38,686 bases of DNA from Holophagae bacterium (GTDB taxonomy: Bacteria; Acidobacteriota; Thermoanaerobaculia; Thermoanaerobaculales; Thermoanaerobaculaceae): NCBI GenBank assembly GCA_012516935.1, contig JAAYVZ010000120.1, positions 1 through 38,686 of the forward strand, given 5' to 3'. The notes under the pieces were generated by a model that had not been told where the DNA came from, did not search any database, and saw only the letters and a list, made by a program, of their open reading frames with translations. Both the position numbers and the translations under genes were made by a program. Shown piece by piece: positions 26,766-37,166 of this stretch; the first letter of the stretch is position 1, and each line of letters starts with the position of its first letter.

Positions 26766-27719
26766 TCAGCGTTCAACGCTCGACGTACGGGCGGCCGGCG
26801 CTGGCCAGAACGGGTAGAAGCAGTACCACTGCTCCGGATGGGCGCGAATTCGCACCTCGAGACGGGCGAGCCAGGTGGTCATGGCGGACAGGGCACGGGC
26901 CTCGGGCGCACCCGCGCCGCGGGTTTCGATCGGCTCCTCGTAGATGGCGCGGTAGCCCCGGTCAGGACGGACGAGGAAGTACGTCGGAACGATCAGCGCA
27001 TCCCCGCGCACCGCGAGCAGGAACGGCCCCGGCGGGAAGGTCGTGACCGCGCCGAAGAACTCGCACGGCCAGCCCTGGTCGTTGAAGTCGCGGTCGCCGT
27101 GGGCGGCGAGGATGCCGTTTTCCTGGAGGACGCGGAGGGCGGGGATCACGGACAGTGGCGAGGCGTCGACCGCGATACCGTGCACGTTGCCGCGGAGGCG
27201 CATGCGGGTGCGGAACTCCTCAGCGGTGGCGAAGCGGTCGCGCCAGTACAGGACGTGGATTGGCTCGACGTGCCGTCCGAGGCCGGTGGCACCGACCTCC
27301 GGGTTGCCCATGTGGGCGGTGATCAGCAAGGTGCCGCGGCCACTCGCACGGGCGGCTCGGAAGTGCTCCTCGCCTTCGATCTCCACCTGCTCGAGCAGGT
27401 GCTCGATGGGGAGCTGCGACCAGCGAAAGAAGTCGATCCAGTGATAGGCGTGCTCGTATCCCATGTGCCAGGCGGCACGCCGCACCCGGCGGTCGGTCGC
27501 TGGCAGCCCGAGGATCCGTGCGTAGTTGCCCTTGACGGCTTTCAAGTACTTGCCCCGTAGCAGGTTGAATGGAAGCATGACGAGGTTGCGGGCCATCCAG
27601 TACATGAGGGCTCGCGGCCACCTGGTGGCCGCCCACACCAAGGTTGGAACCCAGAACCTGAAGTAGAGTCGGTAAAGCGCATGAGCCAGGCGGGAGGACC
27701 CCGCCATCTTCGCCTGCAC
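26766..27719 (-). CDS. LpxL/HtrB-like lysophospholipid acyltransferase
   Basis: A 317-residue membrane-associated acyltransferase of the LpxL/LpxM group, which adds acyl chains to lipid A precursors or similar glycolipids. The catalytic H-x4-E motif is ITAHMGNPEVG. The family signatures HGDRDFND and FPPGPFLLAVRGDALIVPTYF follow. Hydrophobic residues near the N-terminus (FWVPTLVWAATRW) could anchor it. It ends an apparent operon of five - strand genes; the TPK gene ends 9 nt before it. The exact acceptor lipid is unknown. Confidence 0.88.
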   Translation of the reverse strand: MQAKMAGSSRLAHALYRLYFRFWVPTLVWAATRWPRALMYWMARNLVMLPFNLLRGKYLKAVKGNYARILGLPATDRRVRRAAWHMGYEHAYHWIDFFRWSQLPIEHLLEQVEIEGEEHFRAARASGRGTLLITAHMGNPEVGATGLGRHVEPIHVLYWRDRFATAEEFRTRMRLRGNVHGIAVDASPLSVIPALRVLQENGILAAHGDRDFNDQGWPCEFFGAVTTFPPGPFLLAVRGDALIVPTYFLVRPDRGYRAIYEEPIETRGAGAPEARALSAMTTWLARLEVRIRAHPEQWYCFYPFWPAPAARTSSVER

Positions 27720-27728
27720 CGGCGGATT

Positions 27729-28361
27729 TTAGCAGCCTGCCCGGGCGCCCGCCAGGAACACGAGCAGCGCTCCGGCAGCCACCCGGACCTCGACCGCCGT
27801 CCCGGTGGCGCGGTTGGAGACACTGATCCGAGTCCCCGGATCGAGTGTCTGGCCGTCGAGCTCCCAGCGCAGGCCGCGCGTCCATACCTGTATCCGGCCG
27901 AGCGGTAGCAACGACACGAGCTGGTTCGGTTCGGTAGCCAGCTCGACGCGGTCGAGCACCGGCACGAGCACGCCGTCCTCGGTCACCACCGAGATCGCCG
28001 CCTGGCGCCGCCAGCGGGCGGCCAGCCCGAGGTTCTCGAACGCGTGATCGAGCCTCCCGGCGGTGGCGGCGAGCACCGTGACCGTTGTCGCGCCCCGCTC
28101 CTCGATGGCGACCGCGAGCGCCTTGTCGAGGTCGGTACGCTCCTGGTCGGGCCGCGCCAGCATCGCCTCCTCGCCCAGCCATGCGCGGACGCTGGGGTGC
28201 ACCGAGTCGAGGTCACCCACCACCGCCGCCGGCCGCAGACCGACGGCGGCGAGGAGGTTGGCGCCACCGTCGGCCGCCAGCAACAGCTCCGCGCCCCGGG
28301 CGAGCGCCACCAGATCCGGGCGCCACCGCCAGGGCGCGTTGGCGACGATCACAGCGTGCAT
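27729..28361 (-). CDS. thiN: Thiamine pyrophosphokinase
   Basis: A 210-residue enzyme that converts thiamine to thiamine diphosphate using ATP. Signatures are LLAADGGANLL, AAVVGDLDSVHPSV, and DQERTDLDKALAVA, which carry the Asp residues for metal and ATP. The C-terminal beta domain (NQLVSLLPLG, GTRISVSNRATG) is the thiamine-binding half. The frame is open far upstream, but homology starts at MHAVIVANAP; I chose ATG 28361, with AGGA 8 nt before, and ATG 28370 is the alternative. The product is the cofactor of the aceE enzyme encoded nearby. Confidence 0.93.
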   Translation of the reverse strand: MHAVIVANAPWRWRPDLVALARGAELLLAADGGANLLAAVGLRPAAVVGDLDSVHPSVRAWLGEEAMLARPDQERTDLDKALAVAIEERGATTVTVLAATAGRLDHAFENLGLAARWRRQAAISVVTEDGVLVPVLDRVELATEPNQLVSLLPLGRIQVWTRGLRWELDGQTLDPGTRISVSNRATGTAVEVRVAAGALLVFLAGARAGC

Positions 28362-28396
28362 CGCGTCCATCCTACATCGGGCTGCCTGTCCCTGGC

Positions 28397-29350
28397 TCAA
28401 ATGCCGGCGCCGCCGTCGTAACCTTCGTCGCGAGCCTGGGCTTGAGAGATCCGGCTGCCGGGTGGCAGCGAGCGCGTCACCCAGACGTTGCCCCCGACCA
28501 CCGACCCGCGCCCGATCGTGACGCGCCCCAGGATCGTCGCGCCGGCGTAGATCACGACGTCGTCTTCGACGATCGGGTGGCGGGCGATCCCCTTGATGAG
28601 GTTGCCCTGCTCGTCTTTGGGGAAGCTTTTGGCACCGAGCGTGACGCCCTGGTAGAGGCGGACGTTGGCGCCGATGATCGACGTCTCGCCGATGACCACA
28701 CCGGTGCCGTGGTCGATGAAGAAGCGTTCGCCGATCGCCGCCCCCGGGTGAATGTCGATGCCGGTCACCGAGTGGGCGGCCTCCGAGATGATGCGGGCGA
28801 TGAGCGGTACGCCCAGCCGGTACAGCTCGTGGGCCAATCGGTGGTTGGTAGTGGCCAGCACCCCCGGGTAGCAGAAGATCGCCTCGTCGGGGCTGGTGGC
28901 CGCCGGGTCCCCCTCGTAGGCGGCGAGCACGTCGGTGGCGAGCAGACGCCGAACCTCGGGCAGGCGAGCCAGGAAACGCTCCGAAAGCGTCAGCGCCCGG
29001 TCCTCGCACTCGGGGCACTGGTTGGGATGGTGGTTGCACGCGAAGCACAGGCCACGCTTGATCTGCTCCTGCAGCACCCGCCGCACCCGTTCGAGGGTGT
29101 GCCCGACGGCGAAGCGCATGGTCTCGTCGGTGAGGTCGGATGGCCCGAAGTAGCCGGGGAAGAGCACCGTGCGGAGGTCCTCGACCATCGCTACGATGGC
29201 GTCGCGCGAGGGCAGTAGCTGCCGGCACCAGCCCTCATGGTGGCGTCGCGCCAGGCCGTTCGAGGAGGCGCAGAGCGCCTCGACGACCGGACCTAGCGGC
29301 GCTTGGTCGGGCACGGCGTGCACGCCGGAGGCAGGGCGCTCGTCGGCCAT
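28397..29350 (-). CDS. cysE: Serine O-acetyltransferase with Cys4 motif
   Basis: A 317-residue serine acetyltransferase that makes O-acetylserine for cysteine synthesis. The C-terminal half has hexapeptide repeats and the active-site segment GIDIHPGAAIGERFFIDHGTG, then GETSIIGANVRLYQGVTLG. The N-terminal helical domain carries an unusual C-x2-C-x6-C-x2-C cluster (C102, C105, C112, C115), which looks like a zinc site and is absent from E. coli CysE. ATG 29350 is preceded by GGAGGAAAG and shares one base with the cysK stop (TGATG), so the two are coupled. The last residues end in a Gly-rich tail with terminal Ile, as needed to bind CysK. Confidence 0.95.
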   Translation of the reverse strand: MADERPASGVHAVPDQAPLGPVVEALCASSNGLARRHHEGWCRQLLPSRDAIVAMVEDLRTVLFPGYFGPSDLTDETMRFAVGHTLERVRRVLQEQIKRGLCFACNHHPNQCPECEDRALTLSERFLARLPEVRRLLATDVLAAYEGDPAATSPDEAIFCYPGVLATTNHRLAHELYRLGVPLIARIISEAAHSVTGIDIHPGAAIGERFFIDHGTGVVIGETSIIGANVRLYQGVTLGAKSFPKDEQGNLIKGIARHPIVEDDVVIYAGATILGRVTIGRGSVVGGNVWVTRSLPPGSRISQAQARDEGYDGGAGI

Positions 29351-30285
29351 CAGCTTTCCTCCGGCTCGTTCCACAGCCACGTCGACAAGTACCGCTCGCC
29401 GGTATCGCACAGTACGGTGACGATGAGCTTCCCGGCGCTGTCGGGGCGCGCCGCCACCTGCAGAGCGGCGAAGACGTTGGCGCCGCTGGAGATCCCGGTG
29501 AGGATCCCCTCCTCACGGGCAAGCCGGCGGGCGGTGGCGCCGGCGTCCTGATGCGACACCTGCAGGATCTCGTCGACGAGGTCGGTGCGCAGGACGGCCG
29601 GCATGAACCCGGGGCCGATCCCCTGGATCTTGTGTGCGCCTGGCTTGCCGCCGGACAGCACCGGCGAGTCCACCGGCTCGACGGCGATCGCTCGCAACGC
29701 GGGCTTGCGCTGCTTGAGGGCGCTGGCCACCCCGGTAATGGTGCCGCCGGTACCGACCCCCGCGACCAGCACGTCGAGCTGACCGTCGGTATCGCGCCAA
29801 ATCTCCTCGGCGGTGGTGCGCCGGTGGACGTCGGGGTTGGCGGGGTTTTCGAACTGCCCGAGCATGAGGTAGTGGGGATCGGAGGCGACGAGCTCCTCGG
29901 CCCGGCGGATCGCCCCCGGCATGCCCTCGCTGCCGGGCGTGAGCACCAGCTTGGCGCCGAATGCGTGCAGCAGCTTGCGGCGCTCGAGGCTCATGGTCTC
30001 GGGCATCAGCAGCACCAGCGGGTAGCCGCGTTGGGCGCAGACGAAGGCGAGGGCGATGCCGGTGTTGCCGGAGGTCGGCTCGACGAGGATCGTCTCGGGG
30101 GTGATTCGGCCCGCCGCTTCCGCGGCCTCGATCATCGCCAGGCCGATGCGGTCCTTCACCGACGAGCAGGGGTTTGCGAGCTCGGCCTTGGCGGCCACCC
30201 GTCCGGGCAGGCCGGCGCCGAGCTTTCCGAGCCAGACGAGCGGGGTGTTGCCCACCAGCTCGGTAACGTTGGCGGCGATGTGCAT
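29350..30285 (-). CDS. cysK: Cysteine synthase (O-acetylserine sulfhydrylase)
   Basis: A 311-residue PLP enzyme that makes cysteine from O-acetylserine and sulfide. The PLP lysine is K44 in [11 protein letters not shown]. The substrate loop is [12 protein letters not shown], the phosphate-binding loop is [11 protein letters not shown], and ISSGAN and VLCDTGERY lie near the end. The length is normal. It is coupled to cysE and starts 10 nt after the protease stop. Confidence 0.97.
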   Translation of the reverse strand: MHIAANVTELVGNTPLVWLGKLGAGLPGRVAAKAELANPCSSVKDRIGLAMIEAAEAAGRITPETILVEPTSGNTGIALAFVCAQRGYPLVLLMPETMSLERRKLLHAFGAKLVLTPGSEGMPGAIRRAEELVASDPHYLMLGQFENPANPDVHRRTTAEEIWRDTDGQLDVLVAGVGTGGTITGVASALKQRKPALRAIAVEPVDSPVLSGGKPGAHKIQGIGPGFMPAVLRTDLVDEILQVSHQDAGATARRLAREEGILTGISSGANVFAALQVAARPDSAGKLIVTVLCDTGERYLSTWLWNEPEES

Positions 30286-30295
30286 GCGGTTCTCC

Positions 30296-33200
30296 TCAGG
30301 GGATCAGCACCGGGACCGTGGTGGGGTCGTGGGTGTCGTTGTCGACCACCGAGCCGTACGCCCACACCCGACCCCGGGCACCGTCGCGGTGCGGCTCGGT
30401 GTGCAGGTCGGAGAGGCTATGGGGACCTGTGCGCGCGCGCCAGGTAGGTGGCTGGAGGTGGCGCCGGACCCGCCGCGGCTGGCTGGTGAGGACCTGTGCA
30501 CGCGCGCCAGATAGGTTGTGGTGATGGAGGAGCAATATGCCACGCGAGGCGTTGGCGGCGAAGGCGGCCCGATCGTAGGTGGCCGGGATCGACTGACCCG
30601 CGAGGTCGGTGTACATCGGCTGTGCCACCGGCGCCCCGAGGAAGCTGGTCCCGCCAAAAGAAAGCCCTGGGTGCGCCGGGTCGAAGCTGAGGGTGGGCGT
30701 GGAGTCGACGTCCGTCCGCACGCGATAGCTGAAGCGGCTGTCGCCGGGGGTCAGATCGAGCTGACCGGCCGGTACCGGCAGCACCATGACGTTGGAGTTG
30801 AGCAACGCCGTGTCGCGCGTCCCGGCGTCGACGCCGTTGAGGTAGGTGGCGCTGCATTCGCCCGCAGGCAGCTTGCAGAGCACCGCAGCGAACACGTCGT
30901 TGGGGCTGCCGCCGCCGGTGGAGGTGTTGTACAGCACCCAGTCGTCGGTGCCGTCGCGGTTGGTGTCGATGAGCACCTGGACCGAGACCTGGTTGGGCGA
31001 GCCCCAGTCCGCCCACGTGGCCACGCCGACAAACACCGAGGTCTCGGCCAATCCCTTGCCATCGGCGAGCTGGCGTGCGTAATCGCTGGTCACGCCGACG
31101 TAGCGCAGATCCGACGCGTTCTCGGTACCTTGCGAGGAGGTCTCGTCCGGGCTTTCGGCCGCCAGCTCGAAGGCGCTGACGAGCGACACCCAGTCACTGG
31201 GGAAGCTGGTGCCGGTCGCCACGCCCTGACCGGCAAGGTGGAGCGTGAAGCTGCCGCTCTCGCCGGCGAGCGGGAGGCTGGTCTCCTGCGTACCCATGGT
31301 GGCCGCAGGACGGGGTGCCGCATAGACAGCCAGGCGCTGTGTGGGCTGGCCCGGGGCGGTGATCAGGAGGTAGGCCGCCTCCTCGGGCAGCCAGTGCCGG
31401 GGGTTGCCGCCCTGGGTCGAGGCCACCGAGGCGTCGCGCGTGCGCTTCATCTGCGGTCCCTCGGCCGTCGCCTGGATCATCACCATCGCCGAGGCGTTGC
31501 CGGGCACGTTGACCTGGGCGCCGCCCGGCAGCGAGAAGCTGACGCCCGGCATGTCGACAACCGTCTGGAGACCGAGCGTCGCGGTGATGGTTCCCGCTCC
31601 CTTGTTGACGAGCGTGACGCTGCGGGTCGCCGACCAGCTGCCGATGACCTCCGGCCGCCCGAACGACACCGAAACGGCCCCCGGGGGATCGGTGCCGAAC
31701 GCCAGCAACGTTGCGTCCGGCGTGAGCTGGAGGTCGCTGCGCCCGCTCCCGATGCGCCCGGGTCCGTAGGCCGGAGGGCCGGAGCTCGGTTTGGTGAACA
31801 GGTTGTGGGTCGAGGTGCCCATGACGAGGGCCTTGAGCTCCTCGACCGTCCACTGCGGGTGGAGCTGACGAAGCAACGCCATCGCCCCGGTGATGTGCGG
31901 GCATGCCATCGAGGTCCCCGACAGGCTGCGGCCGCCGCTGCCGCTGCGGCTGGCGAGCGACCAGATGGTGGTGCCGGGGGCGGTGAGGTCGGGCTTGAGC
32001 GCCGAGGTTGCCGGCACCGGGCCGCGAGAGCTCGAGCTCGCCAGGGTGTCGACCATGGGCGGCTCGACCGCCCGCACAGCTCCCCGATACGCCGCGGTGA
32101 GGGTGACGTTCACGGTGCCGGAGGACAGCGCGGCTTTGAGGGCCGAGCCGGTGGCGAGGTCGGTGAGCATCGAAGGGATGGTGATGGTGGCGTCAGAGCC
32201 GGTGAGGGTGAACGGCCACCCTTCGGTGTGGTTGGCAACGAGCACACCCCTGGCGCCGGCGGTCTGGCAGTTTTTGACCTGCACCGGGTAGGGGCAGGCG
32301 CCACGGTCGACGAGCGCGATTCTGCCGTTCATCGTCGCGGTGTTGACGATGGCTTCGCAGGCGTCGGCGCGGTTGCCCGATCCGTCGTCGGCCAGCACCA
32401 GCTCGCCGGTGATCGGGCCCGTAGTCGACAGTTTGGGGCCGAACTGCGCCTCGGCGGCCGGCTTGACGCCGGCGAGACCGGCCGGAGTGTTGACTACGAA
32501 CCCGGCGGTCAGCTCGGTGCTGTCGACCGAGTTGGCGACCGAGATCGCCCGCTCGGCGACTCCCGGGCTGCCGGTGATGTAGTAGACGTCGCCCGAGTTC
32601 CCCGCCGAGGCGACGACGATGACCCCAACCTTGGCGGCGTTGTTGGCGGCCAGCGTCGAGGCAGCATCGAGCCGGCCGTACGACGATCCGAGGGAGAGGT
32701 TGACGATGTCGAGGTGATCGGAGAAGTTGCCGTCGCCGTTGGGGTCGGTGGACCAGTCGAGGGCCTGGGCGGTGAGGACCGAGCTACCGCCGCAGCCGAA
32801 GGTGCGCAGCGCGTATATCTTCGCCCCCGGCGCCACGCCTGGCCCGATCTGCAGCGTCCCGAACGGGGTCGCCAAGGAGTACGGTCCGGGATACGTCGTT
32901 CCCTCGGTGGTCACGCCGTAGCCGGCGGCGATCCCCGCCACGTGGCTGCCGTGGCCGTTGCAGTCCATCGGGTCCGGATCGGGCATCGGCGTGCGGGAGC
33001 AGCGGCCGGCGTTTTGGTCGGCGTCCGAGCAGCCGGCGTCGTAGAGGTCACCCGCGAAATCGTACCCGCCCACGACCTTCGCGTTCCATGGCACGGTGGC
33101 ATCGGTGTAGCTCTGCCCGGCGTATGACCCCGAGCCGCCCAGACCGACGTGCAGGTAGTCGACCCCGGTGTCGATGATCCCGATCCGCACTCCCTGGCCG

Positions 33201-33667
33201 GTCACCCCGGGCGCGGTCCACACCTGCGGGGCCTCGACGAGCGGCACCGAGGAGAAAAGGTCGAGTGTTTCGGGAACCAGTCGAGTGATCCGGTGCACTC
33301 CGGCCAGCGTCGCCACGGCGTCGAGGCGGTCGCTCTCGACCTCGACGGCGATCCCGTTGAGCACCCGTTGGAGGCGGTACAGTACGGTGGCGTTCACCGT
33401 CGGGGAGGCAAGCGCCGTCAGGAGGCGCTGCTGTGCGCTCTCGAGGCGCGCGAGGTGGGCGATCACGGCCGCAGTGGCGCTCGCCTGGGCATCGGTGGCG
33501 GCGGCGGAGCTGGCCAGCCGCTGTGTCCACACCGAGGTGGCGGGAGGGTCGGTGAGCTCGATCATCACGGCGACGCGCTCGGCGGCCACCGACGCTGCGG
33601 CGGCGACCAACCAGAACCCGACCGCCAGCCCGGTCGATGTCCGCAAAGTGCTTGTTCGTAGGCTCAT
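30296..33667 (-). CDS. Secreted subtilisin-like (S8) protease with PA domain
   Basis: A 1123-residue secreted protease. The N-terminus has a signal peptide (hydrophobic [17 protein letters not shown]), then an inhibitor-like pro-region. The catalytic triad is D166 (GIIDTGVDY), H239 ([10 protein letters not shown]) and Ser near 583 ([10 protein letters not shown]). A PA-type insert ([21 protein letters not shown]) sits between His and Ser. Beta-rich extensions follow, including one with a probable sugar or protein-binding role ([17 protein letters not shown]). ATG 33667 has GGGAGG upstream; the frame is open 13 codons further. Two short near-identical DNA repeats occur close to the 3' end. It is the first gene of the - strand operon. 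Confidence 0.93.
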   Translation of the reverse strand: MSLRTSTLRTSTGLAVGFWLVAAAASVAAERVAVMIELTDPPATSVWTQRLASSAAATDAQASATAAVIAHLARLESAQQRLLTALASPTVNATVLYRLQRVLNGIAVEVESDRLDAVATLAGVHRITRLVPETLDLFSSVPLVEAPQVWTAPGVTGQGVRIGIIDTGVDYLHVGLGGSGSYAGQSYTDATVPWNAKVVGGYDFAGDLYDAGCSDADQNAGRCSRTPMPDPDPMDCNGHGSHVAGIAAGYGVTTEGTTYPGPYSLATPFGTLQIGPGVAPGAKIYALRTFGCGGSSVLTAQALDWSTDPNGDGNFSDHLDIVNLSLGSSYGRLDAASTLAANNAAKVGVIVVASAGNSGDVYYITGSPGVAERAISVANSVDSTELTAGFVVNTPAGLAGVKPAAEAQFGPKLSTTGPITGELVLADDGSGNRADACEAIVNTATMNGRIALVDRGACPYPVQVKNCQTAGARGVLVANHTEGWPFTLTGSDATITIPSMLTDLATGSALKAALSSGTVNVTLTAAYRGAVRAVEPPMVDTLASSSSRGPVPATSALKPDLTAPGTTIWSLASRSGSGGRSLSGTSMACPHITGAMALLRQLHPQWTVEELKALVMGTSTHNLFTKPSSGPPAYGPGRIGSGRSDLQLTPDATLLAFGTDPPGAVSVSFGRPEVIGSWSATRSVTLVNKGAGTITATLGLQTVVDMPGVSFSLPGGAQVNVPGNASAMVMIQATAEGPQMKRTRDASVASTQGGNPRHWLPEEAAYLLITAPGQPTQRLAVYAAPRPAATMGTQETSLPLAGESGSFTLHLAGQGVATGTSFPSDWVSLVSAFELAAESPDETSSQGTENASDLRYVGVTSDYARQLADGKGLAETSVFVGVATWADWGSPNQVSVQVLIDTNRDGTDDWVLYNTSTGGGSPNDVFAAVLCKLPAGECSATYLNGVDAGTRDTALLNSNVMVLPVPAGQLDLTPGDSRFSYRVRTDVDSTPTLSFDPAHPGLSFGGTSFLGAPVAQPMYTDLAGQSIPATYDRAAFAANASRGILLLHHHNLSGARAQVLTSQPRRVRRHLQPPTWRARTGPHSLSDLHTEPHRDGARGRVWAYGSVVDNDTHDPTTVPVLIP
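30420..30525. repeat. Short duplicated segment near the protease 3' end
   Basis: On the - strand, a ~25-nt unit (CCTATCTGGCGCGCGTGCAC... and CCTACCTGGCGCGCGCGCAC...) occurs twice about 80 nt apart and is read in different frames. It alters the protein stretch between [13 protein letters not shown] and [11 protein letters not shown]. Coordinates are approximate. Confidence 0.5.
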
Positions 33668-33828
33668 CGACACGACCTCCCAGGGGGCGCCCCGGCACCT
33701 TTGCACGGCGAATTGGAAAAATCAACTGCGCACCCTACCGATGCAGGCAGGCGGTGGAAGCCACCTGCCCACGATCGGGTTGTATGGTCGGGGACCGCAT
33801 CGCGGTCGCCGCCATGAGGAGAGCCGAT

Positions 33829-36501
33829 ATGGAGCGCGTGGTGCTGCAAGAGCAACTGTTCGATGCCGATCCCCAGGAGACTCGCGAGTGGGTCGAGTCG
33901 CTCGCTGAGGTTCTGGCCAGTGACGGACCCGAAAGGGCCCGCTTTCTGTTGCGCAAGGTCCTCGAGCGGGCCCGCCTGGACGATCTCGGCATCGAGGCGA
34001 TCCAGACCCCGTACATCAACACCATCGCCCCCGACCAGGAGCCGCCCTATCCCGGTGACGAGACGATGGAGAAGCGCATCCGGCGCATCGTGCGCTGGAA
34101 CGCGATGGCCATGGTCACGCGCGCTAACCACCGCTACCCCGGTCTCGGCGGCCACCTGGCGACCTACGCCTCGGCTGCCTCGCTGTACGAGGTGGGGTTC
34201 AACCACTTTTTCCGTGGCAAGCGAGACGACGCTGGAGACCAGGTTTACTTCCAGGGGCACGCTGCGCCAGGGATCTACTCGCGGGCGTTCCTCGAGGGAC
34301 GGCTCGGGGAAGCCGAGCTCGACGCCTTTCGGCGCGAGACGACCGGGGTGGGGCTTTCCTCGTACCCGCACCCGCGCCGGATGCCCGGCTTCTGGGAGTT
34401 CCCCACCGTGTCGATGGGGCTCGGGCCGCTCGCCGCGATCTACCAGGCGCGTTTCAACCGCTACCTCGAGCACCGCGGTCTGGTCGACACCTCGGGCTCG
34501 CGAGTGTGGGCGTTTTTGGGTGACGGCGAAACCGATGAGCCGGAGTCTCGAGGGGCGCTGCACATCGCCGCCAACGAGGATCTCGACAACTTGACGTTCG
34601 TCGTCAACTGCAACTTGCAGCGCCTCGACGGGCCGGTGCGTGGCAACGGCAAGATCATTCAGGAGCTGGAGGCGGTGTTCCGCGGATCGGGATGGAACGT
34701 CATCAAGGTGATCCTGGGCCGGGAGTGGGACGAGCTGTTGCGGCGCGACGAGCACGGGGTGCTGCTGGCGCGTCTGAACACCGTCGTCGACGGCTGGTGG
34801 CAGCGCTACCACGTCGAGGGCGGAGCGTTCATGCGTCACCATTTCTTCGGCGCCGATCCGCGGCTTGCGGCGCTGGTGGCCCACCTCTCCGACCAGCAGC
34901 TCTGGAACCTCAAGCTCGGCGGTCACGACCACCACAAGCTGTACGCCGCCTTCAAGCTCGCCACCGAAACGACCGGCCGCCCGACGGCGATCCTCGTCAA
35001 GACGGTGAAGGGCTGGTCGCTCGGCCGGGACTTCGCTGGGCGCTATACGACCCACCAACAAAAGAAGCTCAACGTCCTGCAACTCAAGGCGTTCCGCGAC
35101 ATACTCCAGCTCCCGATCGCGGACCGGGAGCTGGAGGACGAGGAGCCGCCGTACTACCACCCCGGGGCGGAGAGCCCGGAGGTCGCCTACCTGCGCGAGC
35201 GTCGACAGGCTTTGGGTGGCACCCTGCCGTTGCGGCGGGTGCAGGTGAGCGTGCCCCCACTGCCCGCTGCCGATGCGTACGTCGAGCTTTCCGGTGGTAG
35301 CCAGCGCGAGGTCTCGACCACGATGGCGTTGGTGCAGCTTCTGCGGCGGCTCCTGCGCGAGCCCGGGCTCGGCCCTCGTATCGTCCCGATCATCCCTGAC
35401 GAGGCCCGCACGTTCGGCCTCGAGTCGCTGTTCAAGGAGCACGGCATCTACGCCTCGAAGGGGCAGCTTTACGAGCCGGTGGACCACAACTTCATCCTCC
35501 GCTACCGGGAGGCGCGGGACGGCCAGATCCTCGAGGAAGGGATCACCGAAGCGGGAGCGATGGCCTCGTTCACCGCCGCCGGCACCGCTTACTCGACCCA
35601 CGGCCTGGCCCTGATCCCGTTCTACCTCTTTTACTCGATGTTTGGGTTCCAGCGTGTCGGCGACCTCGTGTGGGGGTTCGGCGACCAGCGCGGCCGAGGG
35701 TTCCTGCTGGGTGCCACGGCCGGGCGCACGACCCTCCAGGGCGAGGGGTTGCAGCACAACGACGGCCACTCGCCGCTGCTGTTCTCGGTCGTGCCCAACG
35801 TGCGCGTCTACGACCCGGCGTACGCCTACGAAGTCGCGGTGATCGTCCGCGATGGCCTGCGGCGTATGGTCGGCGAGGACGAAGATATCTTCTACTACCT
35901 CACGCTCTACAACGAGAACTACGTCATGCCGCCGCAGCCGGAGGGCGCCGAGGAGGGGATCCTCCGCGGCCTGTATCGGGTGCGCCCCGCGGGCGAGCTG
36001 GCGGGAGCGCGGGTGCAGCTTCTGGGCTCGGGCCCATTGCTGCGCGAGGCCTGGCGCGCCGCCGAGATGCTCGAGGCCCGCTTCGGGGTGGGCGCCGCCG
36101 TGTGGTCCGCCACCTCCTACCAGCAGCTCCGCGCCGACGCTCTCGCGTGCGAGCGGTGGAATCGGCTGCACCCCCTCGAGGCACCACGGGTGCCGTACGT
36201 CGCCGAGATGTTGGGTGGGCAGCCCGGTCCGGTCGTCGCCGTCTCGGACTTCGCCAAAGCGGTACCCGACCAGATCGGGCGTTGGGTACCGGAGGGCCTG
36301 GTGCCGCTGGGAACTGACGGGTACGGCCTGTCCGACACCCGGCTGGCGCTGCGCCGCCACTTCGAGATCGACGCCGAGCACGTGGCCGTGGCGGCGTTGG
36401 CCGAGCTCGCCCGGCGCGGTGAGCACCCGCCGGAGGCGGTGGCGTCGGCGATCGCCGAGCTCGGGCTCGACACCGACGCGGGTGACCCGGTCGGCCGGTA
36501 G
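33829..36501 (+). CDS. aceE: Pyruvate dehydrogenase E1 component, homodimeric type
   Basis: An 890-residue E1 enzyme that decarboxylates pyruvate with thiamine diphosphate and reductively acetylates the E2 lipoyl group. The thiamine diphosphate motif is GDGETDEPE ... NCNLQRLDGP (GDG...NCN). Other signatures are HAAPGIYSRAFLEGRL, IPDEARTFGLESLF, LQGEGLQHNDGHS and YLTLYNENYVMP. The length equals the E. coli AceE (~887). I chose ATG 33829, since AGGAG at 33817-33821 is well placed; ATG 33814 and 33784 are upstream alternatives. It is divergent from the protease across a 161-nt gap, where I saw a hairpin (about 33746-33769) but no clear promoter. E2 and E3 are not in the window. Confidence 0.97.
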   Translation: MERVVLQEQLFDADPQETREWVESLAEVLASDGPERARFLLRKVLERARLDDLGIEAIQTPYINTIAPDQEPPYPGDETMEKRIRRIVRWNAMAMVTRANHRYPGLGGHLATYASAASLYEVGFNHFFRGKRDDAGDQVYFQGHAAPGIYSRAFLEGRLGEAELDAFRRETTGVGLSSYPHPRRMPGFWEFPTVSMGLGPLAAIYQARFNRYLEHRGLVDTSGSRVWAFLGDGETDEPESRGALHIAANEDLDNLTFVVNCNLQRLDGPVRGNGKIIQELEAVFRGSGWNVIKVILGREWDELLRRDEHGVLLARLNTVVDGWWQRYHVEGGAFMRHHFFGADPRLAALVAHLSDQQLWNLKLGGHDHHKLYAAFKLATETTGRPTAILVKTVKGWSLGRDFAGRYTTHQQKKLNVLQLKAFRDILQLPIADRELEDEEPPYYHPGAESPEVAYLRERRQALGGTLPLRRVQVSVPPLPAADAYVELSGGSQREVSTTMALVQLLRRLLREPGLGPRIVPIIPDEARTFGLESLFKEHGIYASKGQLYEPVDHNFILRYREARDGQILEEGITEAGAMASFTAAGTAYSTHGLALIPFYLFYSMFGFQRVGDLVWGFGDQRGRGFLLGATAGRTTLQGEGLQHNDGHSPLLFSVVPNVRVYDPAYAYEVAVIVRDGLRRMVGEDEDIFYYLTLYNENYVMPPQPEGAEEGILRGLYRVRPAGELAGARVQLLGSGPLLREAWRAAEMLEARFGVGAAVWSATSYQQLRADALACERWNRLHPLEAPRVPYVAEMLGGQPGPVVAVSDFAKAVPDQIGRWVPEGLVPLGTDGYGLSDTRLALRRHFEIDAEHVAVAALAELARRGEHPPEAVASAIAELGLDTDAGDPVGR

Positions 36502-36608
36502 AGGCCTCGGCCTGCCACCGCGCAGCCCGCCGCGGCATCATTGACGCCCGCCGGTGGCTGGCGTAGTCTGAAGCTCAAGCTGCGAGACGGGCTCGAGCGC
36601 GGAACGCG

Positions 36609-37166
36609 ATGGAAAATACAGCCGATCTTCTGGCGCGGGTTCGGGACGGAGAGCACGCCGCCCGCGAGCAGCTCGTCGCCCGCTACCTGCCGCTGCTGCG
36701 GCGGTGGGCGCACGGGCGCCTGCCGCAATACGCCCGGGAGCTCGCCGAGACCGACGACCTCGTGCAGGTCTCGCTGCTGCGGGCGCTCGACCATCTCGCC
36801 GACTTCGAGCCCCGCCACGAGGGCGCCTTCTTCGCCTATCTCCGGCGCATCCTCCTCAACGCCGTGCGCGACGAGATCCGCCGCGCGTCTCGGCTGCCCG
36901 GCAGGGCCGAGATTCCCGCGTCGCAGGCCTCGGAAGCGCCGTCCGCCGTCGAGCAGGCGATTGGCCGCGAAGCGATGGAAGCCTACGAGGCCGCGCTGTC
37001 ATCGCTGCCCGAGACGCAGCAGCAAGCGGTGATCCTGCGCGTCGAGTTCGGTTTCTCGTACCCCGAGATCGCCGCCGCCCTGGGGTGGTCCTCCTCCAAC
37101 GCCGTGCGCATGATGGTGTCGCGATCGTTAGTACGGCTGGCGGAGGTGATGCATGCACGGCGATAG
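36609..37166 (+). CDS. ECF-type RNA polymerase sigma factor
   Basis: A 185-residue sigma-70 family ECF protein. Region 2 has LVARYLPLLRRWAHGRL, then ETDDLVQVSLLRALDHLADF and FFAYLRRILLNAVRDEIRR, which bind the -10 box. Region 4 has LPETQQQAVILRVEFGFSYPEIAAALGWSSSNAVRMMVSRSLVRL, quoted here by its ends, which binds the -35 box. ATG 36609 is preceded by a weak site (GCGCGG...CGCG), so the start is less certain. The stop lies 14 nt inside the next gene, a kinase, so the pair is co-translated; kinase control of the sigma factor is inference. Confidence 0.93.
   Translation: MENTADLLARVRDGEHAAREQLVARYLPLLRRWAHGRLPQYARELAETDDLVQVSLLRALDHLADFEPRHEGAFFAYLRRILLNAVRDEIRRASRLPGRAEIPASQASEAPSAVEQAIGREAMEAYEAALSSLPETQQQAVILRVEFGFSYPEIAAALGWSSSNAVRMMVSRSLVRLAEVMHARR

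Noticed and set aside
30518-33127. 869-codon open frame antisense to the protease
   Set aside because: It mirrors the high-GC protease gene, has low-complexity Arg/Gly/Ala content, no recognisable domain and no ribosome binding site.
33664-36426. 920-codon open frame antisense to aceE
   Set aside because: It is the opposite strand of a well-conserved enzyme gene and has no protein-like features.
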